The position numbers and the translations under genes were made by a program. Source: an uncultured Gammaproteobacteria bacterium (GTDB taxonomy: Bacteria; Pseudomonadota; Gammaproteobacteria; HK1). Taken from it: DNA of 64,000 nucleotides. Location: assembly GCA_958295835.1 (NCBI GenBank), contig OY282378.1, positions 1,071,001 through 1,135,000 of the forward strand, given 5' to 3'. The stretch's first letter is position 1. Each line of letters starts with the position of its first letter. The notes under the pieces were generated by a model. The model did not search any database, had not been told where the DNA came from, and saw only the letters and a list, made by a program, of their open reading frames with translations. Below, piece after piece: positions 1-8,794 of this stretch.

Positions 1-22
1 CAATCACGAATTCGTTCGACAT
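1..22 (-). CDS. 5' end of an unidentified gene running off the left edge
   Basis: Only seven codons are visible (M-S-N-E-F-V-I). A strong ribosome binding site (GGAGGAG, about 5 bases before the ATG on the minus strand) marks this as a real start. The product cannot be identified from this fragment. Confidence 0.5.
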
Positions 23-334
23 GGTTTCTCCTCCGGCTTCCGATTGTGGGGCAAACGAGTATCCGGGCAGGATCGGACGCGGTCAATTCGAGTCCCGCCG
101 TCGTGCCGAGCCCGGCTGTCGCCGGGGCGGCATGTGAGGTGGACCCCATCGGTTGGATGCAGCCCTTCCTTTCTCCCGGTGACTCAACGACTGGAATCTC
201 CGGGAAATCCGGGGCGATTCACTCGCGGAGGTCGAAGCCCTGCTGCCCACCCGGCTCGACTCCGCTACCCTGACTCGACACTCGCTCCAAGACCCCCTTA
301 TCAGTCCGCGTCAATAGCGCTGTTCCCGGGGCGC
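23..334. other. Intergenic, no gene recognised
   Basis: Apart from the ribosome binding site of the leftmost gene, no coding frame here resembles a known protein and no RNA gene was seen. It presumably carries the promoter of the minus-strand gene at the window edge. Confidence 0.5.
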
Positions 335-477
335 TTATCGCGCCAGTATACTGAACGCCGCGACGAGGACATCGTCGGCGATCCCCTGTTTGAAGGGGAC
401 GGAGAGCAGGAAAGCCAAGGGGAGGAGTCCGATGACCGAGGGCAGGGCGCCCCTCGCGACGCCGATGAGGACCACCG
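335..477 (-). pseudogene. Internal fragment of an MscS-type channel gene (degraded duplicate)
   Basis: On the minus strand this reads VARGALPSVIGLLPLAFLLS and onward, closely matching an internal transmembrane stretch of the intact MscS channel at 10627-13083 (ARGALPSLIGLVPLAFLLS). The DNA around 12240-12366 is clearly homologous, with scattered substitutions. Everything before and after in the channel gene is missing, so this is a non-functional scrap. It abuts a second scrap copied from the start of the methyltransferase gene at 13232. In the intact locus the two source segments lie about 850 bp apart, so an internal deletion must have fused them in this copy. Confidence 0.7.
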
Positions 478-479
478 CT

Positions 480-530
480 GATCGACGGGACGCAATTCCT
501 GTGAAACCGTTCGCCCTCCGGTACAAGAGG
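480..530 (+). pseudogene. Start-codon region of a DUF938-type methyltransferase gene (degraded duplicate)
   Basis: The sequence around 487-522 matches the start of the methyltransferase gene at 13232, including GTGAAACCGTTCGC. The translation here begins IPVKPFAL against IPVKPFAP in the intact gene and then diverges. It lies directly beside the MscS fragment and keeps the same divergent arrangement as the intact locus. It cannot encode an enzyme. Confidence 0.55.
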
Positions 531-1005
531 AGAAGGCTGGCTGTAGTTCGTGCCGTACTGGCGCTCGGCAACATTGCCGCTGCGTCGCAGTCATCGACGA
601 TGTGCGCCGTTGCCGGAATTCGCCTACGTGGCCTATTCGGAACGGCGCGACGGCTTCGGCCATCTTGATTCGTTCGCCGACGATGGCGCCGCGCGTCAGC
701 ATCAAGCTGCAGCCCAGGGGCAGAGGGGATCCATGCCTCGCGCAAACAAACAAGCTCGGCAGTGGCCGTTCAGAAATGAGCCCCGATCCCAGCAGTAGAG
801 ACTGGCATCGTACCCTGATACGCTGGCGGCCGACTCGGAGCCGGTGATGTCCGGCGGTCGGGCATCAAGGACTGACGCAACTCTGTTGACGGGAGGGGCT
901 TAATGGACATCGGCGTCGTATCGCAGACCTCCCTTCGCCACGTATGGCCGGTGCCGAGATGAATTGCGGCGATGACTGGCTATGGCGAATTTCCCCCCAT
1001 AACGT
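531..1005. other. Intergenic, no gene recognised
   Basis: No convincing coding frame. The stretch separates the degraded duplicate from the large ATPase gene and presumably holds that gene's promoter near its right end, though no clear -35/-10 pair was resolved. Confidence 0.4.
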
Positions 1006-1019
1006 ATACCTACAGGTAT
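1006..1019. promoter_or_regulatory. Perfect 6-2-6 palindrome overlapping the ATPase start region
   Basis: ATACCT-AC-AGGTAT is a perfect inverted repeat with a 2-base centre. It covers the likely Shine-Dalgarno bases (AGG at 1014-1016) and the first of two possible ATG codons (1018 and 1024). This could be an operator or an RNA hairpin that controls translation; its position is seen, its role is inferred. Confidence 0.4.
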
Positions 1020-1023
1020 GACC

Positions 1024-4000
1024 ATGTCCGCTACCACATCCGGTCTTCCGACCTCTCTCACACCTGACGTACTCGCGCAGGTTCTTCGCTATGAACCACG
1101 CCACTGGAAAGCGATCACGCCTCGTCTTGTGAGGGAGTGCCCGGATGTTTGGGAACATATCCAGCTATCGGACGACGATTTCTATACGAAGCTCCACACG
1201 CTTCTTAAAGATCCGTTGAATCGACGAGCACTTGAAATCGCAGCACAAAAAGGAAACACCAGAAATCGTTCTCTCACGCTTTGTGGAGCAATCCACAAAT
1301 ACTATTTCAAGTCGTTGCGAAGTGATCCGTCCCTGGCAGATCGATTGTCCGAGAGATTCGATCCGAAAGAGATTATTGATGTCCTGGCGAGCTGCGACGA
1401 TGATGATCGTCTTGCGAATGTTGTTTGGACGTTTGCCGAAAGTGGGGAATTGACGTACGCCGATCTTTCGGATATCACTAACAAATATCCCGGAGTTCGT
1501 ACGCGCTTGGCAGGTACCGTGATAGGCGTCGAAGTGGCCGCACCAGTAGGGATTCGATGGTCGGCGTGTCTTTCCCGGATGAGAGACGCACTCAAGAGAG
1601 CCGAGAAACACGGACCGGATTCGAAGGTTCTCGAATTTCTTGCAGGTTGCAACAACGAGCTTCGAGAGATCGCCCGCGAATCCGAACACTTCTCGAAAAT
1701 CATTGCCTTGCTTAAGAATCTGAGAGATGAACATCAAAACGTATTTTCCGACCACGAATCGCTGGCGCCATATGTTCGTATGGTGGATGAAGGAACACCC
1801 CTCAGCATATTTCCCCCAAATGCCGGTGATTTGGTGGAGGAGATCGGTCAATGCCTTGGTGAACTGACCCAAGTCACTGCCGATTTTCATCAGATATCCT
1901 TCGCGAATGCAAATGCAGATCAGAGAATTCGATTGAGGGAAGATATAAAGAATCTTGATAAGAAAGAGACGGATATCCATACCCGAGTAAAACAATTATT
2001 TATGGAGTTATTTCCAGGGAATGAGCTTGACGTCAAACCACCAACGACTCAGGTAGACGTGGTGGAATCTCCCAATTCTGGAAAGTGCGAAGATCTCGAT
2101 GATCCTGCGGTCGTGAAGGAAACCTTCGAGTCACCTGTATCCGTTGATTTGGACGGGGATGCAGCAAACATGCCGCGACATGCAGACGAGGAGGTTGTTC
2201 CGCTTCAATCCGCGTTGAGCGGTACCGAGGGCGCTACCGTACCGCCGTCGGCAGATGCCGCGCACCCGGGGGCAGACCGTAGCACCGAAGGGGCAGAATT
2301 GCTGCACGAAGAGACCACGGTGGTACCCGTTTCTACTCCGACAAAGAGCGACCACCAAACTGGCACCGAACGAAAAGCAGACCAGGGTTCCCTTACGGCC
2401 GCGAATGTGGACAACGGGAACTTGGAGTCATCCTCCCATCGAACAATGCCCCCAAAGGCTGATTCGATTTCTTCTGATTCCGTTTCTGATGGTGACTTGC
2501 GCCGAGATACCCCCCCGTTTGACACAGCAGATGTTATCGATGCGATGCTGAGTTCCGGTCGGTTCGCACGGGCATATTGGCTGGCTTATGCTGACGATTC
2601 CTTCGGCGATCCCATACTTCTGGGTGCGCTTTGCGAAGGTGCTCGCATCGGGCCGGGGGATTCGTGTCCCGGTGTACTGATCCAGTTCTTCGAAGCTCTT
2701 GTGGAGAAAGACGAGTGGACCGACGACGAGCGGCTGCTGCTTTGCGCGGCAATAATAGGTCCTAGCCTCTTCGCGGATCCACTGCCACAGGGAATCTATC
2801 AATTGATCGGTCAGCTATCGGTTGAGAGTTCATCGCTTGGAACAATGATGCAGAAAATTCGAGATCTATGTGTTTATCAGAATATGAAAATTCATCCCGA
2901 GGATCTCGGGGTTGAATCGGTCGATAGATCCAGTGGAGCCCGGCTTGACGAACTCGCGAACGATGCACAGGCATTTCTCGATCGCGTTCCTCACATTCGT
3001 TTCGCGTATGCTCCCGCCAACCGAGCTCTCCAGTCTCTCTACCGCGCCGATTCCGATTGGCATCGACTCCACACCATAGTCGGCAAAAATCAGATCAATC
3101 GCATCAAGGAAGCGCTTCTTCTCCTAAAGAATCTTGACCCGGCAAACACAGTCACATCTCTCCATGAAGAGGCAGGGATCGTTAAACAACCTCTTGAAGG
3201 AAGAGCCCGTGACAAGCTGGTCCGTCATCTGCACGACACCATCGGCCTTGCCGGAGAGTGGATCCGGCTCACCGGTACCAGCATTGGTAGTCGCAGACAC
3301 ACAAACGAAAATCGGGTCGAAGAACTCCGTCGCTCACTTCAGGTTTTGCTCCCACAAGCCCGGAAAGCGCTGAAGCCTGCCAAGGGCCGCGGTCCAACCG
3401 ATGCGCTCGACGGTGTGCTTGAAGATGTGGAGGCACGTATTAATGGAATGCAGGTCACAGACCGACCATCTCTTGTCGGTGACCTTCTTCTCCTGCCGGC
3501 CCTGCCACTCGAAGACGATCTTGAGCCGACAGATAGCGACCTTAGTCAGTTGCGTCGTGCCGTTCTGGATGCCGTGTATACGGAACCGGAACCGAGAGTC
3601 ACCTTGGACGAATGCCTCAACCGTCAAGAGTATCGACGCGCACGAGAGATCATCCATCGTTGTCAGCTCGGCAAGCAATCACGTGATGACTATGATAGGG
3701 CAGTAGCGGACAAACGGTCGAGCTTAGAGACCATTCTGAAGGAACTGGAAATCGAGATCGAGGACGCATTCCTTCTAGGGGAGCTACGCCAGCACACTAC
3801 AGAGCAAGAGTCCGACGACAACTCGAACCGCAACGCCCTTGAGCGTAGTCAGTTGCTCAGCGTCGTGAGGGAAGCTAGAGCCAAGCTCGACAAAACCAAC
3901 GAACTGGAGGCGGACGGACTCAGGGGGATCACACGAGACGTTGGTGAAGTATCAAGTAAGATAAAAGATATGACGTCGGAACGGCGGGATCTGTTACATC

Positions 4001-6207
4001 GCGAATTTCGGCGCATCATGGATCAATTTCCCAAGACCGAACAGGGCCGAGCAGACAGGGATTATCTCAACGAAGCATTCAAGGAATGCTTCAGTAACAA
4101 TGACGATGTCGCCGCTTTCGAACTTCTCGATCGGGGGCGGCAGGCGATCCAGACTATCGAACCGGTCGCACGCGCATTGATCGGCAGCAGTGAGAACCTT
4201 GAACGATTCCTGAAACGAGCAGACGAATATCGAGAGGTACTCACGGGAAGACGTTGGCTTCCTCAGATTCAGGAAAAGATCCGTGAAGGAGATACAGTAG
4301 CGGGCATCCCATTCGGCCAACTGGACAACGCGCGTCGGGACGAGGCTGCCAGCAGCCTGAAGGCTTGGCACTCTTTGGCTTCTCTTCGACTCTCGAGCGC
4401 TCACGGTGAATTGAAGCACCTGATGGACGTGCTCCTCCGATTTGTTGGCCTGCCCTTGGTAACGAATGGAGTCGATGTGGCGGATACCACGGAGGACGGA
4501 TTCGCCCACGTTCGCGTAAAGCTCGCCAGACCGATAGTGTCTTCTCCACTGCCTGCATTCGGATCTGCATGTAGTAACCGTTATGAAGTCGTCGTCAGCC
4601 AGAGGCGCATGGAACCGCAGCAAATCGCAGAGTATATTCGCGGGCGCAGACTCGCCGATAAATCCGTTCTTGTGTACCTCCTGCCACCGGAAAGCCTGCA
4701 ATATCGTCTGCGTTGGCAGCGCCATTGCGTCCGCTCGCGGCTCACTGCACTTCCCCTGGACCTCACCTTGTTCCTTCATCTGTGCGGAGTACGTGATCGT
4801 TTTCCTGTTCTTCTTGGGATCGGCCTCCCTTTCACATGGTCGTGTCCATACATCACCAAAGGGGAAAATGTTGCTTCGGAAATGTTCGTGGGTAGAAGCG
4901 ACGAGGCGGATACCTTGATGGCTCAGACGGGAAGCTGCATTGTCTTCGGTGGGCGGCAACTCGGAAAATCCGCTCTCCTTCGGCATGTGCACCGCGAGAA
5001 CCACGACCCTGGCACATCGATCTATATTACTTACCTTGATGTGGACGACCTCGGAAGCGATTCACAGGACCATGATGCGATGATGGCCGTGTTTTGGCGG
5101 CGCGTCTACGATGAGCTCCATCGGGACGGTGCGATTCCAGATCAACCACGGAAGGTCCTTGATCGAGGGAACCGGCTGATCGAGGAAGTGCAGAACAGCA
5201 TTCGTACCTGCCTGGAGGAGAACGTGAGCATGCGAATCGTGCTGCTCCTCGACGAGTCGGACGACCTGCTCGACTGTGATTCTGGTCGGGATTTTACACT
5301 TGTGCGCCGACTCCGTGCCCTCATGGCAAGTACCGAACGCCGATTCAAAGTGGTTTTCGCAGGGCTTCAAAGCGTTCAAAGGTACAATAGCTGGAAGAAT
5401 CATCCGTTCGCCCAGCTCGGATCGGAACTAGTCGTGAACCCACTATCTCCGGTTGCAGCACAGGATCTCATCATTCGACCGTTGCGAGCGCTTGGCTTCT
5501 CCTTCGGGCGAGCCGGATTGATCCTCAGAATACTTTCCCAGACGAACTACCACCCAGGTCTTATCCAGATCATTTGTTACCGGTTGTTGGAGAATCTATA
5601 CGAGAAGCTGATACGGCGAGAGCAAGATGGCCCGATACGACAAATTACGGACGATGACATTCTCGCAGTCGAGCGCGATGCGGCAGTTATGGAGGACATC
5701 CGAAACCGGTTCGATTGGACGTTGGATCTGGACGATCGCTATAAAGTTTTGACATACGCACTTGTTCTTACTCCAGATCCCTCCGCTCCACATCTCGAAT
5801 CCGAGTTCATGAGCATCGGTGGAGACTGGTGGCCTGCTGTCTTTGAACCAATGGATGCTCAGAGCCTGCGCGCTGTCCTGGACGAAATGGTGGGGCTTGG
5901 TGTGCTCTTGAGAGAGGATGAAGATGAAAGCGGCCGCCGTCGATATCGTCTCAGGAGTCCGAATTTATTGCGTTTACTGGGGCCACGGGAGGCGATTGAC
6001 GACGAGCTCGAAAGGATTATTTCGCGCGACCAAGTAAGCCGATCCAATCCGAGGAATTTTCATCCGATAGTCGATCGAAACCTGCCAGTTGCATTAAATT
6101 TCTACCCATACATGCGTTCACTGCACGAAATACGGGGTTTTCAGGCCGAAGCAGCGTGCGGCTCAAGTTCACTGCCAGTGAGGATAAGCCACATGCGATA
6201 TTCTTGA
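1024..6207 (+). CDS. Giant multidomain AAA+ ATPase, 5' part of an IS-interrupted gene
   Basis: As it stands the frame encodes about 1727 residues; authentic sequence ends at 6080, where an IS1380-type element enters, and the last 42 residues are IS-derived. The N-terminal ~370 residues are alpha-helical with no recognised family. A low-complexity acidic linker follows (about 370-510), then a long helical/coiled-coil middle. An AAA+ module starts at about residue 1288 (MFVGRSDEAD) with Walker A GGRQLGKSALL (~1310), Walker B VLLLDESDD (~1405) and a winged-helix-like tail (RRYRLRSPNLLRLLG, ~1645). The ATG at 1024 is preferred over 1018 because AGG lies 7 bases before it. GC is lower than in the flanks, suggesting transfer. 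The 3' part is at 7746-8790, and an HEPN-like partner follows at 8795. Probable conflict-system ATPase; the exact family was not recognised. Confidence 0.8.
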   Translation: MSATTSGLPTSLTPDVLAQVLRYEPRHWKAITPRLVRECPDVWEHIQLSDDDFYTKLHTLLKDPLNRRALEIAAQKGNTRNRSLTLCGAIHKYYFKSLRSDPSLADRLSERFDPKEIIDVLASCDDDDRLANVVWTFAESGELTYADLSDITNKYPGVRTRLAGTVIGVEVAAPVGIRWSACLSRMRDALKRAEKHGPDSKVLEFLAGCNNELREIARESEHFSKIIALLKNLRDEHQNVFSDHESLAPYVRMVDEGTPLSIFPPNAGDLVEEIGQCLGELTQVTADFHQISFANANADQRIRLREDIKNLDKKETDIHTRVKQLFMELFPGNELDVKPPTTQVDVVESPNSGKCEDLDDPAVVKETFESPVSVDLDGDAANMPRHADEEVVPLQSALSGTEGATVPPSADAAHPGADRSTEGAELLHEETTVVPVSTPTKSDHQTGTERKADQGSLTAANVDNGNLESSSHRTMPPKADSISSDSVSDGDLRRDTPPFDTADVIDAMLSSGRFARAYWLAYADDSFGDPILLGALCEGARIGPGDSCPGVLIQFFEALVEKDEWTDDERLLLCAAIIGPSLFADPLPQGIYQLIGQLSVESSSLGTMMQKIRDLCVYQNMKIHPEDLGVESVDRSSGARLDELANDAQAFLDRVPHIRFAYAPANRALQSLYRADSDWHRLHTIVGKNQINRIKEALLLLKNLDPANTVTSLHEEAGIVKQPLEGRARDKLVRHLHDTIGLAGEWIRLTGTSIGSRRHTNENRVEELRRSLQVLLPQARKALKPAKGRGPTDALDGVLEDVEARINGMQVTDRPSLVGDLLLLPALPLEDDLEPTDSDLSQLRRAVLDAVYTEPEPRVTLDECLNRQEYRRAREIIHRCQLGKQSRDDYDRAVADKRSSLETILKELEIEIEDAFLLGELRQHTTEQESDDNSNRNALERSQLLSVVREARAKLDKTNELEADGLRGITRDVGEVSSKIKDMTSERRDLLHREFRRIMDQFPKTEQGRADRDYLNEAFKECFSNNDDVAAFELLDRGRQAIQTIEPVARALIGSSENLERFLKRADEYREVLTGRRWLPQIQEKIREGDTVAGIPFGQLDNARRDEAASSLKAWHSLASLRLSSAHGELKHLMDVLLRFVGLPLVTNGVDVADTTEDGFAHVRVKLARPIVSSPLPAFGSACSNRYEVVVSQRRMEPQQIAEYIRGRRLADKSVLVYLLPPESLQYRLRWQRHCVRSRLTALPLDLTLFLHLCGVRDRFPVLLGIGLPFTWSCPYITKGENVASEMFVGRSDEADTLMAQTGSCIVFGGRQLGKSALLRHVHRENHDPGTSIYITYLDVDDLGSDSQDHDAMMAVFWRRVYDELHRDGAIPDQPRKVLDRGNRLIEEVQNSIRTCLEENVSMRIVLLLDESDDLLDCDSGRDFTLVRRLRALMASTERRFKVVFAGLQSVQRYNSWKNHPFAQLGSELVVNPLSPVAAQDLIIRPLRALGFSFGRAGLILRILSQTNYHPGLIQIICYRLLENLYEKLIRREQDGPIRQITDDDILAVERDAAVMEDIRNRFDWTLDLDDRYKVLTYALVLTPDPSAPHLESEFMSIGGDWWPAVFEPMDAQSLRAVLDEMVGLGVLLREDEDESGRRRYRLRSPNLLRLLGPREAIDDELERIISRDQVSRSNPRNFHPIVDRNLPVALNFYPYMRSLHEIRGFQAEAACGSSSLPVRISHMRYS

Positions 6208-6261
6208 ATCTTGTGCAAGGTCGTACGGAGTCATTTGTGAAACGAATGTAATAGAGAGAAA

Positions 6262-6328
6262 CGTGGTCTCCGAAGCTGGTACAATAGTTGTCTCTCAAAA
6301 CAACGTACCAAACGAAACGGAGACCACG
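6262..6328 (+). promoter_or_regulatory. Long hairpin just upstream of the transposase start
   Basis: CGTGGTCTCCG (6262-6272) and CGGAGACCACG (6318-6328) are perfect inverted repeats, and the inner part adds GGTAC/GTACC and GTTGT/ACAAC pairs. The structure ends 3 bases before the transposase ATG at 6332. Such hairpins commonly shield transposase translation from read-through transcripts; that role is inferred. Confidence 0.5.
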
Positions 6329-6331
6329 AAG

Positions 6332-7708
6332 ATGAAACATAGCAGAGCCGACGTTCGAGGTAAAGCTACGCTGGGCCTCGACATCCGATTCGAATCGCAG
6401 AGCCTGACATCGTATTCGGGACTCATCGTCTTTCAACACCTCTTCTCTCTCATCGGCATCAAAGAACGGTTGTGGCGATGTTTCCGCCACCTGAAGGGTA
6501 GTCCGATTTACGGTCATCACGTGGTCATGATGCTGCTGGTCGTGCACCTGATTATCGGACACCGGCGGCTGCGCGACGTGGACTACTACCGTGATGACGA
6601 GATGGTCAAACGGATTCTCGGTCTGAAGCGGTTGCCGGACGTGTCCACGCTCAGCCGGTCGCTCGCCAGTGCGGATGAACAAAGTGTCGCCAAAGTACGA
6701 AGTGAATCGAGACATCTGGTCATGGAGCGTTTGGTGGTCGAGGGGTTTCCGAGAGTGACGCTCGATTACGACGGGTCGGTGTTGAGCACCGGGCGACATG
6801 CCGAAGGAACCGCAGTGGGTTTCAACAAGAAAAAGAAGGGCGCGCGCAGCTACTACCCCCTCTTTTGCACCGTCGCCCAGACCGACCAGGTCCTCGACGT
6901 TCACCATCGTCCTGGAAACGTACACGACTCCAACGGGGCCGACACCTTCATCGGCCACTGTATCAGCCATGTGCGCTCGTGCCTTCCCCACACAAAGGTA
7001 GAGACTCGCATCGACAGCGCATTTTTCAACGAAACCATCGCTGAACGACTGCATTCGTCGGGGGTCGAATTCACCATCTCGGTGCCTTTCGAGCGCTTTG
7101 CCGCCCTCAAGGAACTGGTCGAAGGCAGAAAACGATGGCGACGCATGGCGGTCGGGCTCGATTACTTCGAGACCCGCTGGAAGCCGAAGTCGTGGAACGC
7201 CCGCTATCGCTTCATCTTCATCAAAAATCAGGTCAGATGCCAACACAAGCTGCCGATCCAACTCGACCTGTTCCAGCCCACCGAATACGGGTACGAATTC
7301 AAGGTCATCGTCACCAACAAACGAATGGCCCCACGCAAGGTCGTCGCCTTCCACGAAGGCCGCGGTTCGCAGGAGGGTATCTTCGCCGAACTCAAGACGC
7401 ATTGCCAGATGGATTACATACCGGTCAAGACCCGGGTCGGCAACCAACTGTACATGTTCGCCGGCATTGTTGCTCACAACCTTACCCGCGAGTTGCAGAT
7501 CCAACTCAATCCTCGCGCCCGTGGCACCACCGCAAAGCGCGCCGCGCTGTGGTGTTTCCGGGAGATTGGGACCCTTCGCCGTACCCTCATCCAACGCGCC
7601 GGGCGCATGATCCGCCCCGCCGGCAAATTGGTCCTCTCCATGAACAGCAACGAAAGGCTCGAAAGAGAACTCCGGCAGGCTCTTGCAACACTGAACGCCG
7701 TCGCTTGA
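6332..7708 (+). CDS. IS1380-family DDE transposase
   Basis: This 458-residue protein has the layout of IS1380/DDE group transposases: an N-terminal helical region, the first catalytic Asp in VTLDYDGSVLS, an Arg-Ile-Asp-Ser-Ala-Phe-Phe segment (second Asp) and the acidic residue in HEGRGSQEGIFAELK. It catalyses cut-and-paste movement of its own element. The ATG at 6332 is preferred to upstream GTG codons because they lie inside the hairpin. The frame is intact, so the element may still be active. Confidence 0.9.
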   Translation: MKHSRADVRGKATLGLDIRFESQSLTSYSGLIVFQHLFSLIGIKERLWRCFRHLKGSPIYGHHVVMMLLVVHLIIGHRRLRDVDYYRDDEMVKRILGLKRLPDVSTLSRSLASADEQSVAKVRSESRHLVMERLVVEGFPRVTLDYDGSVLSTGRHAEGTAVGFNKKKKGARSYYPLFCTVAQTDQVLDVHHRPGNVHDSNGADTFIGHCISHVRSCLPHTKVETRIDSAFFNETIAERLHSSGVEFTISVPFERFAALKELVEGRKRWRRMAVGLDYFETRWKPKSWNARYRFIFIKNQVRCQHKLPIQLDLFQPTEYGYEFKVIVTNKRMAPRKVVAFHEGRGSQEGIFAELKTHCQMDYIPVKTRVGNQLYMFAGIVAHNLTRELQIQLNPRARGTTAKRAALWCFREIGTLRRTLIQRAGRMIRPAGKLVLSMNSNERLERELRQALATLNAVA

Positions 7709-7745
7709 CTATATTTGTCGCACGTTTATGCAACAATCGGGGAAA

Positions 7746-8790
7746 GTCCCTTATTTTTGGACCTCTGACCAACGAACAACAGGGTCGGATCAGTGGCCAT
7801 TCAAGGCCGTTTCATTTATCTATCATTTCGGGTAGCGAAGCGCTTGGGCTCGGTCAAGTCGAGCGACAATTCGATTGGTTGCTGTCGCGCAACAGAGACG
7901 ATGGGGATCAAATGAATCCGATCGACTCCAGATCGAAACCCAATAATTCGACTGATCATGGCCATTGGAAGAAGATTAAACTCAACGAACGAATGCAGGA
8001 AGATGCGTTCATCAAGGAACTTCAGGATGCATTCCGTCCAAGGCGAAGGAACCATCGATACGCTGTCGTCCGATTGGGGGAGATCGAGTTCGCAGGAGAG
8101 CTCTCCGCCCTGTTCGATCGGCTCATAGGAGCTTTCGGACAATTTTGTACGAACGAGTCCCAAGGCCATCTCGTAGTGCTGTTGAATCCATATGAAACTT
8201 GGTTGTGGCTGTGCGACCGGTGTCGGGAACGTGTACTTGCGCAATCAAGGGTGACAGGATTGGAGCTTCGGAGATGGAGCGATGGCGCAATCGCGAATGC
8301 GTTCGACCAAATCGGTGCACGGACCGGAAGCAAGTTTGCAGCCGACGAAGTATTCGCGAGAACTTCCGGATTTCACTGGCTTGTAGACGAGGGTTTGCGC
8401 CGGACCAAACCGCGGCAGAGCGCAAACGCGGAGAATCTTGTCAAAGACTGGGACGAGTTGTGTAGCGCAGCACTCGCCGAAGACAGTATCGAGGCTGCTC
8501 TGACGGCCCTTGGCCTGCGCGGATCGGATGAAACACTCGAAAGGAGCGTCTTTGAAGTCCTGCGACTCACGGAACCAAGAGATGGGAACTTCATACTTGT
8601 GGAGGAAAGTTTCGATCTCGCGGCGGAGGAGCTTGGTAACCAGGGCCGTACCTTTTTGGACAAGAACATTGTACAGATCAGGGAATGGATGTGTGCCATG
8701 GATCTTGCTCGGCCTGGCAACATGAGTGACGATAGCTCGATGTTCGTAGCAACTTGGGTGCGGGATTTGTTGAAATCCGCAGGAGCCTGA
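7746..8790 (+). pseudogene. 3' part of the IS-interrupted giant ATPase gene
   Basis: This frame carries the last ~347 codons of the ATPase begun at 1024. Directly after the IS the translation reads SLIFGPLTNEQQGRISGHSR, a natural continuation of the winged-helix tail, in the same frame as the 5' part. It ends with RDLLKSAGA and a stop 4 bases before the next gene. There is no recognised domain; the region around 8040-8300 looks like a compact alpha/beta segment (YAVVRLGEIEFAGEL, LVVLLNPYETWLW). Without the 5' part it has no obvious start, although an internal ATG at 7912 could give a C-terminal polypeptide. Confidence 0.75.
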
Positions 8791-8794
8791 CGCT

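Larger units (their letters stand above)
6081..7741 (+). mobile_element. IS1380-family insertion sequence, 1661 bp, 4-bp target duplication
   Basis: The left end (6081-6094, CCTGCCAGTTGCAT) and the inverted right end (7728-7741, CCCGATTGTTGCAT) match at 10 of 14 positions, including seven in a row. The element is flanked by GAAA at 6077-6080 and 7742-7745, the 4-bp duplication typical of this family. Element plus one duplication is 1665 bp, a multiple of three. Excising it rejoins the ATPase frame across the junction (...HPIVD-RKSLIFGPLTNEQ...), which independently supports these boundaries. Confidence 0.85.

Noticed and set aside
2131-2802. Minus-strand frames within the giant ATPase gene
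   Set aside because: Short, overlapping and without protein-like features; the plus-strand frame is continuous for over 5 kb.
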